Notes under the pieces: generated by a model
The model's database searches: none
What the model was told of the DNA's origin: nothing
Seen by the model: only the letters and a program-made list of their open reading frames with translations
NCBI GenBank assembly: GCA_029258405.1
Contig: JARHYY010000098.1
Span: 1-24,160 of the forward strand
Direction: 5' to 3'
DNA: 24,160 nt
From: Helicobacteraceae bacterium
GTDB taxonomy: Bacteria > Campylobacterota > Campylobacteria > Campylobacterales > Helicobacteraceae
Shown: one piece after another, positions 14,751 to 23,743 of the stretch
Position numbering within the stretch: position 1 is the first letter of the stretch
How the letters are laid out: each line of letters starts with the position of its first letter
Translations under genes and position numbers: made by a program

Positions 14751-15772
14751 TTAAAATTGGGGTACTCACTCTTTCAGATAGAGCATCACAAGGGATTTAT
14801 GATGACATATCAGGTAAGGCTATACAAAACACTCTTCAAGAATTTATTGCAGATGAAATTGAATTCATCTATCGCCTTTGCAATGATGACCTCCATAATA
14901 TAATAAATATTTTACAAGAATTAAGCGATACCTACCAGTGCGATCTGATTGTTACCACAGGGGGCACAGGTCCTGCCTTGCGTGATGTAACACCAGAAGC
15001 CATGCAAGCAGTATGCAACAAAATGCTACCGGGCTTTGGGGAGCTTATGCGTTCTGTAAGCCTACAAAAAGTGCCAACAGCCATACTTTCGCGACAAAGT
15101 GCAGGCATTAGAGGGAAAAGCCTTATTGTCAATCTACCGGGTAAGCCACAATCAATTAAAGAATGTCTCCATGCTGTGTTCCCAGCGATTCCTTATTGCA
15201 TTGATCTTATAGGCGGGGCATATATCCATGCTCATAATCATATCCAAGTTTTTCGCCCATCATCAAACCCACCTGAAAATAACATTATTACCCATATCAA
15301 TAAAAACAATCATCCACAGATGGTTGATGTAAGCCAAAAACCACAGACACAAAGGGTAGCACAAGCTTGTGGAAAGATAAAGATGAATGCCCAAGCATTT
15401 ATGAGTGTGATTGAACAAACAAATGCTAAAGGTCCAGTGATACAAACTGCTATTATCGCTGCTATCATGGGTGCAAAAAAAACAAGCGATCTCATTCCTA
15501 TGTGCCACCCTCTAACAATAAGCTCTGTTGAATGCGATATAAAAGAGCTCCATGAACAAACAGCTTTTATGCTCCAAGTAACTATCAAGCACACAGGTAA
15601 TACAGGTGTAGAAATGGAAGCATTAATGGCAGTTTCGATTGGGTTGCTCACAATGTATGATATGCTCAAGGCTATGGATAAAGAAATGAAAATTTATGAT
15701 ATTATGCTACTCTCTAAAAGCGGTGGGAAAAGTGGAAATTTCTCACAAAATATACCAATGGACAAAAAATGA
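14747..15772 (+). CDS. mog-moaC: Fused Mog (MogA) - MoaC bifunctional protein
   Basis: This is one 341-residue reading frame with two complete enzymes. Residues 1 to about 171 are MogA, which adenylylates molybdopterin: VTTGGTGPALRDVTPEA (69-85) and NLPGKP (129-134). Residues about 180-335 are MoaC, which makes cPMP from the MoaA product: MVDVSQK (192-198), MCHPL with His254, GNTGVEMEAL (284-293) and SGGKSG. The MoaC half keeps its usual HIN leader (183-185), with no internal start or stop between the halves, so this is not a readthrough or a sequencing artefact of two genes. MoaA is missing from the window. The gene overlaps mobB and trpF by four bases each. Confidence 0.9.
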   Translation: MIKIGVLTLSDRASQGIYDDISGKAIQNTLQEFIADEIEFIYRLCNDDLHNIINILQELSDTYQCDLIVTTGGTGPALRDVTPEAMQAVCNKMLPGFGELMRSVSLQKVPTAILSRQSAGIRGKSLIVNLPGKPQSIKECLHAVFPAIPYCIDLIGGAYIHAHNHIQVFRPSSNPPENNIITHINKNNHPQMVDVSQKPQTQRVAQACGKIKMNAQAFMSVIEQTNAKGPVIQTAIIAAIMGAKKTSDLIPMCHPLTISSVECDIKELHEQTAFMLQVTIKHTGNTGVEMEALMAVSIGLLTMYDMLKAMDKEMKIYDIMLLSKSGGKSGNFSQNIPMDKK

Positions 15773-16356
15773 AAGTGAAAATTTGCGGTATAACCACATT
15801 AGAAGATGCACAAATGGCAGTAGATTATGGTGCAGATGCCTTAGGCTTTGTGTTTTACCCTAAATCCCCTCGATATATTCACCCGCTTAAAGCTGCAAAT
15901 ATCATTGCCCAGTTGCCACCTTTTACAATAAGTGTTGGGGTATTTGCTCAATCTTCATCACAAGAAGTGCAAGAGCTATTACAGCATTGCAATATCCATA
16001 TTGCACAACTACATAATGCTCAACTTTTCAGTGCCATATATACATTGCCCACTTTAAAAGTAGCACGAATCAAAACAAAAGATGATATTATAAATCTCAT
16101 TCCATCGCAATATTGGCTTTGTGATGCCTTTTGTCAAGAATATGGAGGCATGGGCAGAAAAATTACCCTTGAATGGTTTGAAGCTTATGATTGCTCTAAA
16201 ATCATTCTGGCTGGTGGTTTAAATATACACAACATTAACGACCTCAAGGGCTTTGGCTTTTATGGTGTTGATGTGAGTAGTGGTGTTGAATCATCATTTG
16301 GCAAAAAAGAAAGAAAGTCTTTAGAAAAGTTTATATACTATGCCAAAGCACTCTAA
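15769..16356 (+). CDS. trpF: Phosphoribosylanthranilate isomerase
   Basis: This 195-residue TIM-barrel enzyme carries out the third step of tryptophan synthesis. It has KVKICGITTLEDA with the catalytic Cys6, GFVFYPKSPRYI, QLHN and IILAGGLN, GVDVSSGVE near the C-terminus. It is a separate TrpF, unlike the TrpC-TrpF fusion found in H. pylori. No other trp gene is nearby. It overlaps the mog-moaC end by four bases and the dnaQ start by 17, so it is expressed with the cofactor operon rather than with a trp operon. Confidence 0.93.
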   Translation: MKVKICGITTLEDAQMAVDYGADALGFVFYPKSPRYIHPLKAANIIAQLPPFTISVGVFAQSSSQEVQELLQHCNIHIAQLHNAQLFSAIYTLPTLKVARIKTKDDIINLIPSQYWLCDAFCQEYGGMGRKITLEWFEAYDCSKIILAGGLNIHNINDLKGFGFYGVDVSSGVESSFGKKERKSLEKFIYYAKAL

Positions 16357-17116
16357 TCACCTCCAATTTTCCAACCCATATTATTCAGCCATTCAAAAAC
16401 TCATAAAAAAACCTATTCAAAAAGAAGTTTTCTTCAATATTCTCACCGAATGCGATGGCTGGCTTTGCGAAAGTGAAGAAGAAACCTATCACTTACTCTG
16501 TATTATGGGAGCACCCCTTGTTGAGCAAGACAATTACATTACCCTCAAAACAAGTACTACTTCTTTTAATAAGCAGCAATATTGTTTTATCGATATTGAG
16601 AGCAATGGAAGTGATTTAAACAAAAGTCAGATTATTGAAATTGGAGCTATCCTTTATCAAGAAAATAAAATCATAGACACTTTTGAAAGCCTAGTATTTT
16701 GCGAACACATACCAAAAACCATCAGTGAGCTTACAGGCATTACATTAGATGATGTAGTCGATGCACCCACACTTGAAGAAGTATTGCCAAAACTTAGGGC
16801 ATTCCTCCATGATTCTGTACTTGTTGCTCACAATGCTTTGTTTGATTTTAATTTTTTAAATGCAATGCTTTATAGGCATTCTATGGGCTGGCTTTGCAAT
16901 CGTTTTCTATGCACTATACAGCTTGCACAAAAAACAATTGCCTCAACCCGCTATAATCTCGCCCATCTCAATAACTTATTAAATATCAAAAACCCTGTCA
17001 TTCATCGAGCCTATGCCGATTCTTTAACTGCGTTAAAAATATTTGAAAAGTGTATGCAAAATATTCCAAATACACTTAAAAGCACAGAAGATTTAATTGC
17101 GTTTAGCAAATCATAA
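16340..17116 (+). CDS. dnaQ: DNA polymerase III epsilon subunit-type 3'-5' exonuclease
   Basis: This 258-residue protein of the DEDDh exonuclease family has a DnaQ exonuclease domain from about 80 to 240. Motifs: FIDIESNG (Asp85, Glu87), VAHNALFDFNFL (His164, Asp169), and IHRAYADSL (His222, Asp227). About 80 residues precede the domain and do not resemble the E. coli protein. I infer it is the replicative proofreading subunit; an unrelated exonuclease role cannot be excluded. The start lies 17 bases inside trpF. The end is followed by uvrA after 22 bases. Confidence 0.85.
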   Translation: MPKHSNHLQFSNPYYSAIQKLIKKPIQKEVFFNILTECDGWLCESEEETYHLLCIMGAPLVEQDNYITLKTSTTSFNKQQYCFIDIESNGSDLNKSQIIEIGAILYQENKIIDTFESLVFCEHIPKTISELTGITLDDVVDAPTLEEVLPKLRAFLHDSVLVAHNALFDFNFLNAMLYRHSMGWLCNRFLCTIQLAQKTIASTRYNLAHLNNLLNIKNPVIHRAYADSLTALKIFEKCMQNIPNTLKSTEDLIAFSKS

Positions 17117-17138
17117 ATATAATTCAAGGAAATTAAGA

Positions 17139-19949
17139 GTGAAAGACATAATAAAGATTATAGGTGCTAAAGAGAATAACCTTAAAAACATTGATCTCAA
17201 TATTCCAAAAAATCAGCTTGTTGTCTTTACAGGCTTAAGCGGAAGCGGAAAAACAACACTTGCCTTTGATACTCTATATGCTGAAGGGCAAAGACGCTAT
17301 ATCGAATCTCTAAGCAGTTATGCAAGACAATTTTTAGATAAAATGGGAAAACCAAATGTTGATAAAATAGAAGGATTAACACCAGCAATTGCTATTGATC
17401 AAAAAAGCACCAGCAAAAACCCTCGTTCTACCGTAGGTACAGTTACAGAAATTTATGACTATTTTCGATTGCTCTACGCAAGAATAGGCATACAACATTG
17501 TCATATTTGCAAGAAACCTATCTCTAAAATGAGTGCTAGTGATATTATAGAGCAAGTTTTATTGCTCCCTGAAAATACAAAAATGCTTATTCTTGCCCCA
17601 ATTATAAAAGATAAAAAAGGCTCTTTTCAAGAAAAACTTGAATCATTAAGGCAAAAAGGGTATGTACGAGTACAAATCAATGGTATCATGACACGACTAG
17701 ATGAAGAAATTGAGCTTGCCAAAACCAAAAAACATACTATTAAAATTATTGTTGATAGAATCACACAAAATGCTTCCAACAAGGAAAGAATTGCCCAAGC
17801 CATAGAAAAAGCATTAAGCGAATCATATGGTGAAGTTGAAATTGAATATAGTGATGAAGATAATAAAAAACCTAAGCTCTTACATTATAGTGAGCATTTA
17901 GCATGTTTTGATTGTAAAATTAGTTTTGAACCATTAGAGCCATTGACTTTTTCATTTAATTCACCTAAAGGAGCATGCCCAGATTGTGATGGGCTAGGTA
18001 TTCGCTATACTATAGATACTAAAAAAATTATAAATTCAAATATCCCTCTTAATGAGGGAGGCATTAAGGTTATTTATGGTTTTAATAAAGGTTACTATTA
18101 TGAAATGTTTAATGCTCTATGCAAAAGTGAGAATATAGACCAAACAAAAACCTTTTCAGAACTTGAACCACATATACAAAAAACTATCATGCATGGAAAT
18201 GGGGAGCTTATAAGTTTTACTTGGAAAAACCATCCCATTAAAAAAAGATGGGAAGGGATTATGCAAATAGCCTATGACAGCTTTAAGGATAATAAAGAAA
18301 TTAATAACTATATGACAGAAAAACCTTGCAATCTATGCCAATCTCACCGCCTAAAGGCTTCATCATTAAGTGTGCAGGTAGCATCAAAAAGCATTGGTGA
18401 ATTGCTTGATTATTCCATTGAAGAATGCTGTACCTTTTTTCAAGATAAAGAAAATTTTAGCTATCTTAATGCTCAGCAAAAACTTATAGCTGCACCCATT
18501 TTAAAAGAGATAAGAGAGAGATTATTTTTTTTGCACGATGTTGGTCTTGGCTATCTAAGCCTAGGGAGAGACGCAAGAAGTATTAGCGGGGGCGAATCTC
18601 AGCGAATAAGAATTGCAAGCCAAATTGGCAGCGGGCTCACAGGGGTACTCTATGTGCTTGATGAACCAAGCATAGGACTACATGAAAGAGATACTCTAAA
18701 ACTTATTAATACATTAAGAAATCTTCAAGAAAAAGGTAACAGTGTCATTGTCGTTGAACATGATAGAGAAACAATTATGGCTGCTGATTTTATTGTTGAT
18801 ATTGGTCCTGGTGCTGGAAAGTTTGGTGGTCAAGTAATTTTTGCTGGTTCAATGCAAGAGCTTATGTCCTCAAAGACACCAACGGCTCTCTATTTAAACC
18901 ACCAAAAAAAAATAGAGTATTTCCATAGGCGACCTCAAGAAAAATGGCTTACCATCAATAATGTTACTATCAATAACATACAGAATCTAAATGTATGTAT
19001 CCCTTTATCAAATCTTGTATGTGTTACAGGGGTAAGCGGAAGCGGTAAAAGCTCTTTGATCCTCCAAACTTTATTACCTGTTGCTCAAGAGATCTTAAAC
19101 AATGCTCGAAAGGTAAAAAAAATTGATGGTGTAAGCATTGAAGGATTAGAGCATCTTGATAAGGTTATTTATTTAGACCAAAGCCCCATAGGACGAACCC
19201 CAAGGAGCAACCCAGCAACCTATACAGGAGTAATGGATGATATTAGAAATCTTTTTGCAGAAACAAAAGAGGCAAAAATAAGGGGCTATGGAATCGGGCG
19301 ATTTAGCTTCAATGTTAAAGGAGGTAGATGTGAAAAATGTCAAGGAGAAGGTGAAATTAAAATAGAAATGCATTTTCTTCCAGATATATTAGTAAAATGC
19401 GATTCATGTAAAGGCAAACGCTATAACCTCCAAACACTAGAAGTGCTTTACAAAAACAAAAATATTGCTGATATACTAGATATGAGTGTTGATGAAGCAC
19501 TTGATTTTTTTAATGTAGCACCCAAAATAGCACAAAAATTACATACCCTTCATGATGTTGGTTTAGGCTATATTACATTAGGACAAAATGCCATTACTCT
19601 TAGTGGTGGAGAAGCACAACGAATCAAACTTGCAAAAGAACTTAGCAGAAAAGATACGGGTAAAACACTCTATATCCTTGATGAACCTACCACAGGGCTA
19701 CACTTTGCCGATATTGATCGCCTTATAAAGGTTTTGCATCATCTAAGCAGCCTAGGCAACAGCATTATCGTAATTGAGCATAATTTAGACATTATTAAAA
19801 ATGCTGATTATATTATTGACATAGGTCCTGAAGGTGGCATTGGTGGAGGCAAAATTGTGGATAAGGGAACACCAGAAGAAATTGCATCACGATGGAAAAC
19901 AACAGGGAGTTACACGGGTAAATTCCTTGCACAAGAACTTCAAGGATAA
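17139..19949 (+). CDS. uvrA: Excinuclease ABC subunit A
   Basis: This 936-residue UvrA is the damage-sensing ATPase of nucleotide excision repair. It has two ABC modules. The first has GLSGSGKTT (32-40) and SGGESQRIRIAS; the second has GVSGSGKSS and LSGGEAQRIKLA. LDEPSIGLHERD and LDEPTTGL are the Walker B regions, and four zinc-binding CxxC pairs are visible, for example CFDC...CPDC and CEKC...CDSC. I choose the GTG at 17139 because AAGGA precedes it by eight bases; a TTG at 17097 gives 14 extra, atypical residues and lies inside dnaQ. Length is normal. A terminator-like hairpin overlaps its stop. Confidence 0.95.
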   Translation: MKDIIKIIGAKENNLKNIDLNIPKNQLVVFTGLSGSGKTTLAFDTLYAEGQRRYIESLSSYARQFLDKMGKPNVDKIEGLTPAIAIDQKSTSKNPRSTVGTVTEIYDYFRLLYARIGIQHCHICKKPISKMSASDIIEQVLLLPENTKMLILAPIIKDKKGSFQEKLESLRQKGYVRVQINGIMTRLDEEIELAKTKKHTIKIIVDRITQNASNKERIAQAIEKALSESYGEVEIEYSDEDNKKPKLLHYSEHLACFDCKISFEPLEPLTFSFNSPKGACPDCDGLGIRYTIDTKKIINSNIPLNEGGIKVIYGFNKGYYYEMFNALCKSENIDQTKTFSELEPHIQKTIMHGNGELISFTWKNHPIKKRWEGIMQIAYDSFKDNKEINNYMTEKPCNLCQSHRLKASSLSVQVASKSIGELLDYSIEECCTFFQDKENFSYLNAQQKLIAAPILKEIRERLFFLHDVGLGYLSLGRDARSISGGESQRIRIASQIGSGLTGVLYVLDEPSIGLHERDTLKLINTLRNLQEKGNSVIVVEHDRETIMAADFIVDIGPGAGKFGGQVIFAGSMQELMSSKTPTALYLNHQKKIEYFHRRPQEKWLTINNVTINNIQNLNVCIPLSNLVCVTGVSGSGKSSLILQTLLPVAQEILNNARKVKKIDGVSIEGLEHLDKVIYLDQSPIGRTPRSNPATYTGVMDDIRNLFAETKEAKIRGYGIGRFSFNVKGGRCEKCQGEGEIKIEMHFLPDILVKCDSCKGKRYNLQTLEVLYKNKNIADILDMSVDEALDFFNVAPKIAQKLHTLHDVGLGYITLGQNAITLSGGEAQRIKLAKELSRKDTGKTLYILDEPTTGLHFADIDRLIKVLHHLSSLGNSIIVIEHNLDIIKNADYIIDIGPEGGIGGGKIVDKGTPEEIASRWKTTGSYTGKFLAQELQG

Positions 19950-19957
19950 ATTTTTTT
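19924..19957 (+). terminator. Possible intrinsic terminator over the uvrA stop
   Basis: TCCTTG (19924-19929) pairs with CAAGGA (19941-19946) around an 11-base loop; after TAAA there is a T7 run (19951-19957). The stem is only six pairs, so it is weak, but the U-tract and place fit the end of the long plus-strand run. The stem lies in the last codons of uvrA. Confidence 0.4.
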
Positions 19958-19988
19958 ATATCTCTTGAAATTTTATAACATAAAAAGG

Positions 19989-19994
19989 TATAAT
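19989..19994 (+). promoter_or_regulatory. Promoter -10 of frdCAB
   Basis: TATAAT, preceded by GG and an AT-rich stretch, lies 111 bases before frdC. Transcription would start near 20001, leaving a leader of about 105 bases that includes a hairpin (20058-20077, GCTTTTATA and TATAAAGGC with one wobble pair). The GGGAGG ribosome site is at 20094-20099. Confidence 0.5.
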
Positions 19995-20105
19995 TAAATA
20001 ACTCTTATTTTAATCTCAATGCTTATATAGAAAAGCAAAAAAAGAGTTGGAATTATTGCTTTTATATTTATAAAGGCTATATCGTTATATCTTGGGAGGT
20101 TTTCA

Positions 20106-20879
20106 ATGCAAAATAAGGATATTGTTGAAGGTTATCTCGGCATTACAATGGAGCGCAAAAAAAGTCGCTTACCTGCGAGATTAGACTTTTGGCAAAGTGC
20201 TACTGGGCTATTTCTTGGGTTATTTATGATCGCCCATATGTTTTTGGTCTCAAGTATTCTCTTAGGGGATCAAGCCATGTTCTTTGTAACCAAACTTTTA
20301 GAAGGAAGTCCCATTTTTGGAGCTGCTGGAAATCCTTTGGTAGTAAGTGCAGTAGCTGTTGTGGTCATTATAGCATTTGTTGTACATGCTTTTTTAGCAC
20401 TACGCAAATTCCCTATTAATTATAGACAATTTATGCTTTTTAGAACGCATAAAAATATGATGCATCATGGTGACACAAGCTTATGGTGGATACAAGCCCT
20501 TAGCGGATTTGCCCTTTTCTTCTTGGCAAGTATTCATCTTTACACCATGCTTACACAACCACACACTATAGGACCAGAAGCTTCTGGATATAGGTTTGTG
20601 CATCAGCATTTTTGGTTGCTTTATATTGTGCTCTTATTCTGTGTAGAATTACATGCATCTATTGGGCTTTATCGCCTCTGTGTAAAATGGGGCTGGTTTG
20701 AAAACCTTGGATTAAAAACATTGAGAAAAATCAAAATGGGCATGAGTATTTTCTTTATTGTTTTAGGGCTTTTCACTTATAGTGCTTATGTTAAAAATGG
20801 ACTTAAAAGTACAGCTACAAGTATAGAACAAGCAAAACAAAACGATTGGAATAATTATGGACCTAAGGAGCAAATGTAA
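20106..20879 (+). CDS. frdC: Fumarate reductase cytochrome b subunit
   Basis: This 257-residue diheme cytochrome b anchors fumarate reductase in the inner membrane and oxidises menaquinol. Five hydrophobic segments are visible. His44, His94, His144 and His183 match the heme ligands of Wolinella FrdC (44, 93, 143, 182), and Glu66 and Glu181 match the quinol-site and proton-pathway glutamates there. A strong GGGAGG site lies six bases before the ATG. Its stop overlaps the frdA ATG by one base (TAATG). It acts in anaerobic fumarate respiration. Confidence 0.95.
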   Translation: MQNKDIVEGYLGITMERKKSRLPARLDFWQSATGLFLGLFMIAHMFLVSSILLGDQAMFFVTKLLEGSPIFGAAGNPLVVSAVAVVVIIAFVVHAFLALRKFPINYRQFMLFRTHKNMMHHGDTSLWWIQALSGFALFFLASIHLYTMLTQPHTIGPEASGYRFVHQHFWLLYIVLLFCVELHASIGLYRLCVKWGWFENLGLKTLRKIKMGMSIFFIVLGLFTYSAYVKNGLKSTATSIEQAKQNDWNNYGPKEQM

Positions 20880-22855
20880 TGAGAATCTATTATTGTGATG
20901 CATTAATTATTGGTGGTGGTTTAGCAGGGCTAAGGGCTGGTGTTGCTACAAGCGATATGGGCTTAAGCACAATTATTTTAAGTCTTATCCCAGTCAAGCG
21001 TTCGCATTCTGCAGCTGCACAAGGTGGCATGCAAGCAAGTTTGGGAAACTCTAAAATGAGTGATGGAGACAATGAAGATTTGCATTTTATGGACACTGTA
21101 AAAGGAAGCGATTGGGGTTGTGATCAACAAGTTGCTCGTATGTTTGTTACTACTGCTCCAAAAGCTATTAGAGAGCTTGCTGCATGGGGAGTACCTTGGA
21201 CAAGGATACAAAAGGGCACAAGAACAGCAGTTATCAATGGAGAGAAAAAGCCCATTGTAGAAGAAGATTTTAGGCATGGCTTAATTCATTCTCGCGATTT
21301 TGGTGGCACAAAAAAATGGCGCACCTGTTATACTGCTGATGCCACAGGGCATACCATGCTTTTTGCAGTAGCAAATGAATGCTTAAAAAGAAATGTGGAT
21401 ATAAGAGACAGAAAAGAAGCTATTGCCCTTATACATAAAGATAATCGCTGCTATGGTGCTATTGTAAGAGATTTAGTAACAGGAGAAATTGCTGCTTATG
21501 TTGCTAAGGGGACTTTAATTGCCACAGGAGGCTATGGAAGAATATACAAAAATACCACTAATGCAGTTATCTGCGAAGGCACAGGGGCAGCCATAGCTCT
21601 TGAAACAGGTAAAGCAAAACTAGGAAATATGGAAGCAGTACAGTTTCACCCAACACCACTATTTCCCTCAGGTATTCTCTTAACTGAAGGTTGTAGAGGA
21701 GATGGGGGGCTTTTAAGAGATGTTGATGGGTATAGATTTATGCCAGATTATGAACCCGAAAAGAAAGAACTTGCCAGCCGAGATGTTGTTTCAAGAAGAA
21801 TGATTGAACATATTCGCAAAGGAAAGGGCATAGAATCACCTTATGGAAAACATCTATGGCTTGATATAACCATTCTTGGACGAGAACATATTGAACGGAA
21901 TTTACGAGATGTTCAAGAAATATGTATATCTTTTGCTGGAATAGATCCTGCTGACAAATGGGCACCTGTTTTACCTATGCAACATTATTCAATGGGCGGT
22001 ATCCGAACAGATAAAACAGGGGAGGCACAAGGACTTAAAGGGTTATTTGCCGCTGGAGAGGCAGCTTGTTGGGATTTGCATGGCTTTAATCGATTAGGCG
22101 GCAATTCTGTGAGTGAAGCGGTAGTTGCGGGCATGATCATTGGAACATATTTCGCCCAATCATGTGCAAATGCACAAACAGAGATTAAAACTGAAACAGT
22201 GGAAGAATTTATTAAGGAACAAGAAGATCATATCAATAGCATTATTAATTCTACAGGTGGAGAAGATGTATATATCATTAAAAATGCTATGAAACAGATT
22301 ATGGATGATAATGTAGGAATTTTCAGAGATGGTCCTCATTTAGCAAAAGCTGTTGAAGAATTAGAAAAACTTTATATTCGTTCTCAAAAAATTAGCATCA
22401 AAAATAAACGCATTCATGCTAATCCAGAACTTGAAGATGCTTATCGTGTTCCAAAAATGCTTAAAATTGCACTCTGTGTAGCCAAAGGTGCTTTAGATAG
22501 AACAGAAAGCAGAGGTGCTCACAGCCGAGAAGATTACCCAAAACGAGATGATGTGAATTGGTGCAAAAGAACGCTTACATCATGGCCTGATTCTAAGCAA
22601 ACTATCCCCACAGTAACATATGAAGAGCTAGACATTATGTCTATGGAAAGTGCACCGGGTTATAGAGGATATGGAGCAAAAGGTAATTATATTGAAAATC
22701 CTTTAAGCCTCAAACGACAAGAAGAGATTGATAAAATCAGGGCAGAAATGGAAGCACAAGGTAAAGATCGATATGAAATACAAGATGCTCTCATGCCTTT
22801 TGAGCTACCTGTAAATTATAAAGAAAGAAATGAACGAATAGGAGATAAAAAATAA
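20879..22855 (+). CDS. frdA: Fumarate reductase flavoprotein subunit
   Basis: This 658-residue catalytic subunit reduces fumarate to succinate on the cytosolic face. It has the dinucleotide fold IIGGGLAGLRAG (10-21), covalent FAD attachment at His43 in RSHSAAAQGG, active-site His257 in QFHPTP, Arg301 in LASRDVV and His369 in MQHYSMGG. These numbers match the Wolinella enzyme. Arg405 in GFNRLGGNS is the likely fourth active-site residue. The gene overlaps both frdC and frdB by one base, a fully coupled operon. Confidence 0.96.
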   Translation: MRIYYCDALIIGGGLAGLRAGVATSDMGLSTIILSLIPVKRSHSAAAQGGMQASLGNSKMSDGDNEDLHFMDTVKGSDWGCDQQVARMFVTTAPKAIRELAAWGVPWTRIQKGTRTAVINGEKKPIVEEDFRHGLIHSRDFGGTKKWRTCYTADATGHTMLFAVANECLKRNVDIRDRKEAIALIHKDNRCYGAIVRDLVTGEIAAYVAKGTLIATGGYGRIYKNTTNAVICEGTGAAIALETGKAKLGNMEAVQFHPTPLFPSGILLTEGCRGDGGLLRDVDGYRFMPDYEPEKKELASRDVVSRRMIEHIRKGKGIESPYGKHLWLDITILGREHIERNLRDVQEICISFAGIDPADKWAPVLPMQHYSMGGIRTDKTGEAQGLKGLFAAGEAACWDLHGFNRLGGNSVSEAVVAGMIIGTYFAQSCANAQTEIKTETVEEFIKEQEDHINSIINSTGGEDVYIIKNAMKQIMDDNVGIFRDGPHLAKAVEELEKLYIRSQKISIKNKRIHANPELEDAYRVPKMLKIALCVAKGALDRTESRGAHSREDYPKRDDVNWCKRTLTSWPDSKQTIPTVTYEELDIMSMESAPGYRGYGAKGNYIENPLSLKRQEEIDKIRAEMEAQGKDRYEIQDALMPFELPVNYKERNERIGDKK

Positions 22856-23577
22856 TGGGAAGAAAATTAACTATCAAAGTTTTCAAATACGACCCAGCTA
22901 ATGTTGCCATTAAACCTCATTTTAAAGAATATACCATTGAAGAAGCACATTCAATGACTATATTCATAGTCCTCAATATGATTCGAGAACAGTTTGATCC
23001 TGATCTTAATTTTGACTTTGTTTGTCGTGCTGGAATCTGCGGAAGCTGCGGAATGATGATTAATGGACAACCTCGTTTAGCATGCAGAACACTTACAGAA
23101 AGTTTTTCTGACCCAACCATCACTCTTATGCCCCTTCCAGCATTCAAACTCATTAAAGATTTATCAGTTGATACAGGTAACTGGTTTAATGGAATGAGCA
23201 AACGCGTAGCAAGCTGGATTAATTCTCAAGAGCAAACCGATATTTCAAAACTTGAAAAACGCATTGAACCTGATGTAGCTGATGAGGTTTTTGAGCTTGA
23301 TAGATGCATTGAATGTGGATGCTGTATTGCTGGTTGCGGAACAAAGCTTATGCGTGAAGACTTTATAGGAGGAGCAGGAATGAATCGCATTGTACGGTTT
23401 ATGATAGATCCTCATGATGACAGGAATGATGATGATTGGTTTGAAATTGTAGGAGATGATAATGGTGTATTTGCTTGCATGTCTTTATTGGCATGCCATG
23501 ATTTCTGCCCAAAACATCTCCCCCTTCAAAGTAAAATTGCCTATCTTAGAAGAAAAATGGTATCTATAGGACGATAA
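22855..23577 (+). CDS. frdB: Fumarate reductase iron-sulfur subunit
   Basis: This 240-residue electron-transfer subunit lies between FrdC and FrdA. The [2Fe-2S] ligands are Cys57, Cys62, Cys65 and Cys77. Cys151, Cys154, Cys157 and Cys218 should hold the [4Fe-4S] cluster, and Cys161, Cys208 and Cys214 the [3Fe-4S] cluster, as in Wolinella. Length is normal. It is the last gene of frdCAB and is followed by a hairpin (23583-23614). Confidence 0.96.
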   Translation: MGRKLTIKVFKYDPANVAIKPHFKEYTIEEAHSMTIFIVLNMIREQFDPDLNFDFVCRAGICGSCGMMINGQPRLACRTLTESFSDPTITLMPLPAFKLIKDLSVDTGNWFNGMSKRVASWINSQEQTDISKLEKRIEPDVADEVFELDRCIECGCCIAGCGTKLMREDFIGGAGMNRIVRFMIDPHDDRNDDDWFEIVGDDNGVFACMSLLACHDFCPKHLPLQSKIAYLRRKMVSIGR

Positions 23578-23582
23578 TTTAC

Positions 23583-23614
23583 TTTCAGCTCTAGCTCTTA
23601 GGCTAGGGCTGAAA
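23583..23614 (+). terminator. Hairpin after frdB, probable 3' end of frdCAB
   Basis: TTTCAGC-T-CTAGC pairs with GCTAG-G-GCTGAAA around a six-base loop: 13 pairs including one T-G wobble. It begins six bases after the frdB stop. No T-run follows, so it may be a 3'-end stabiliser or a U-less terminator rather than a classical one. Confidence 0.6.
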
Positions 23615-23710
23615 AACCAAAAAACCCCAACCTTCTAACATTTATTTGTATAAAATAAACATACTCGATAAGTTCAATTCGCATACTTATAAGTGCTATC
23701 TAACACACAA

Positions 23711-23743
23711 TAGTTAGATTTAGTCTAATACTGAATCTAACTA
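23711..23743. repeat. Strong 33-base hairpin
   Basis: TAGTTAGATT (23711-23720) pairs with AATCTAACTA (23734-23743); inside, one T-G wobble and AGT/ACT extend the stem to 14 pairs around the loop CTAAT. No U-run follows on either strand. It could be a second transcription stop, an RNA element or a recombination site; role unknown. Confidence 0.6.

Noticed and set aside
10651..15669. Minus-strand open frames opposite cca, ribA, moeA and mog-moaC
   Set aside because: They lie wholly within strongly supported plus-strand genes and have no family motif or ribosome site.
17097..17138. TTG start for uvrA at 17097
   Set aside because: Adds 14 atypical residues, lies in dnaQ and has no ribosome site; the GTG at 17139 follows AAGGA.
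21700..21710. G6 in frdA and G6 in moeA as phase-variable tracts
   Set aside because: They encode conserved Gly pairs in housekeeping enzymes and are below usual switch length; they also weaken the case for the G7 runs.
20189..21965. Overlapping frames within frdC and frdA
   Set aside because: The plus-strand frames are certain from Wolinella-matching residues; these alternatives are shadows.
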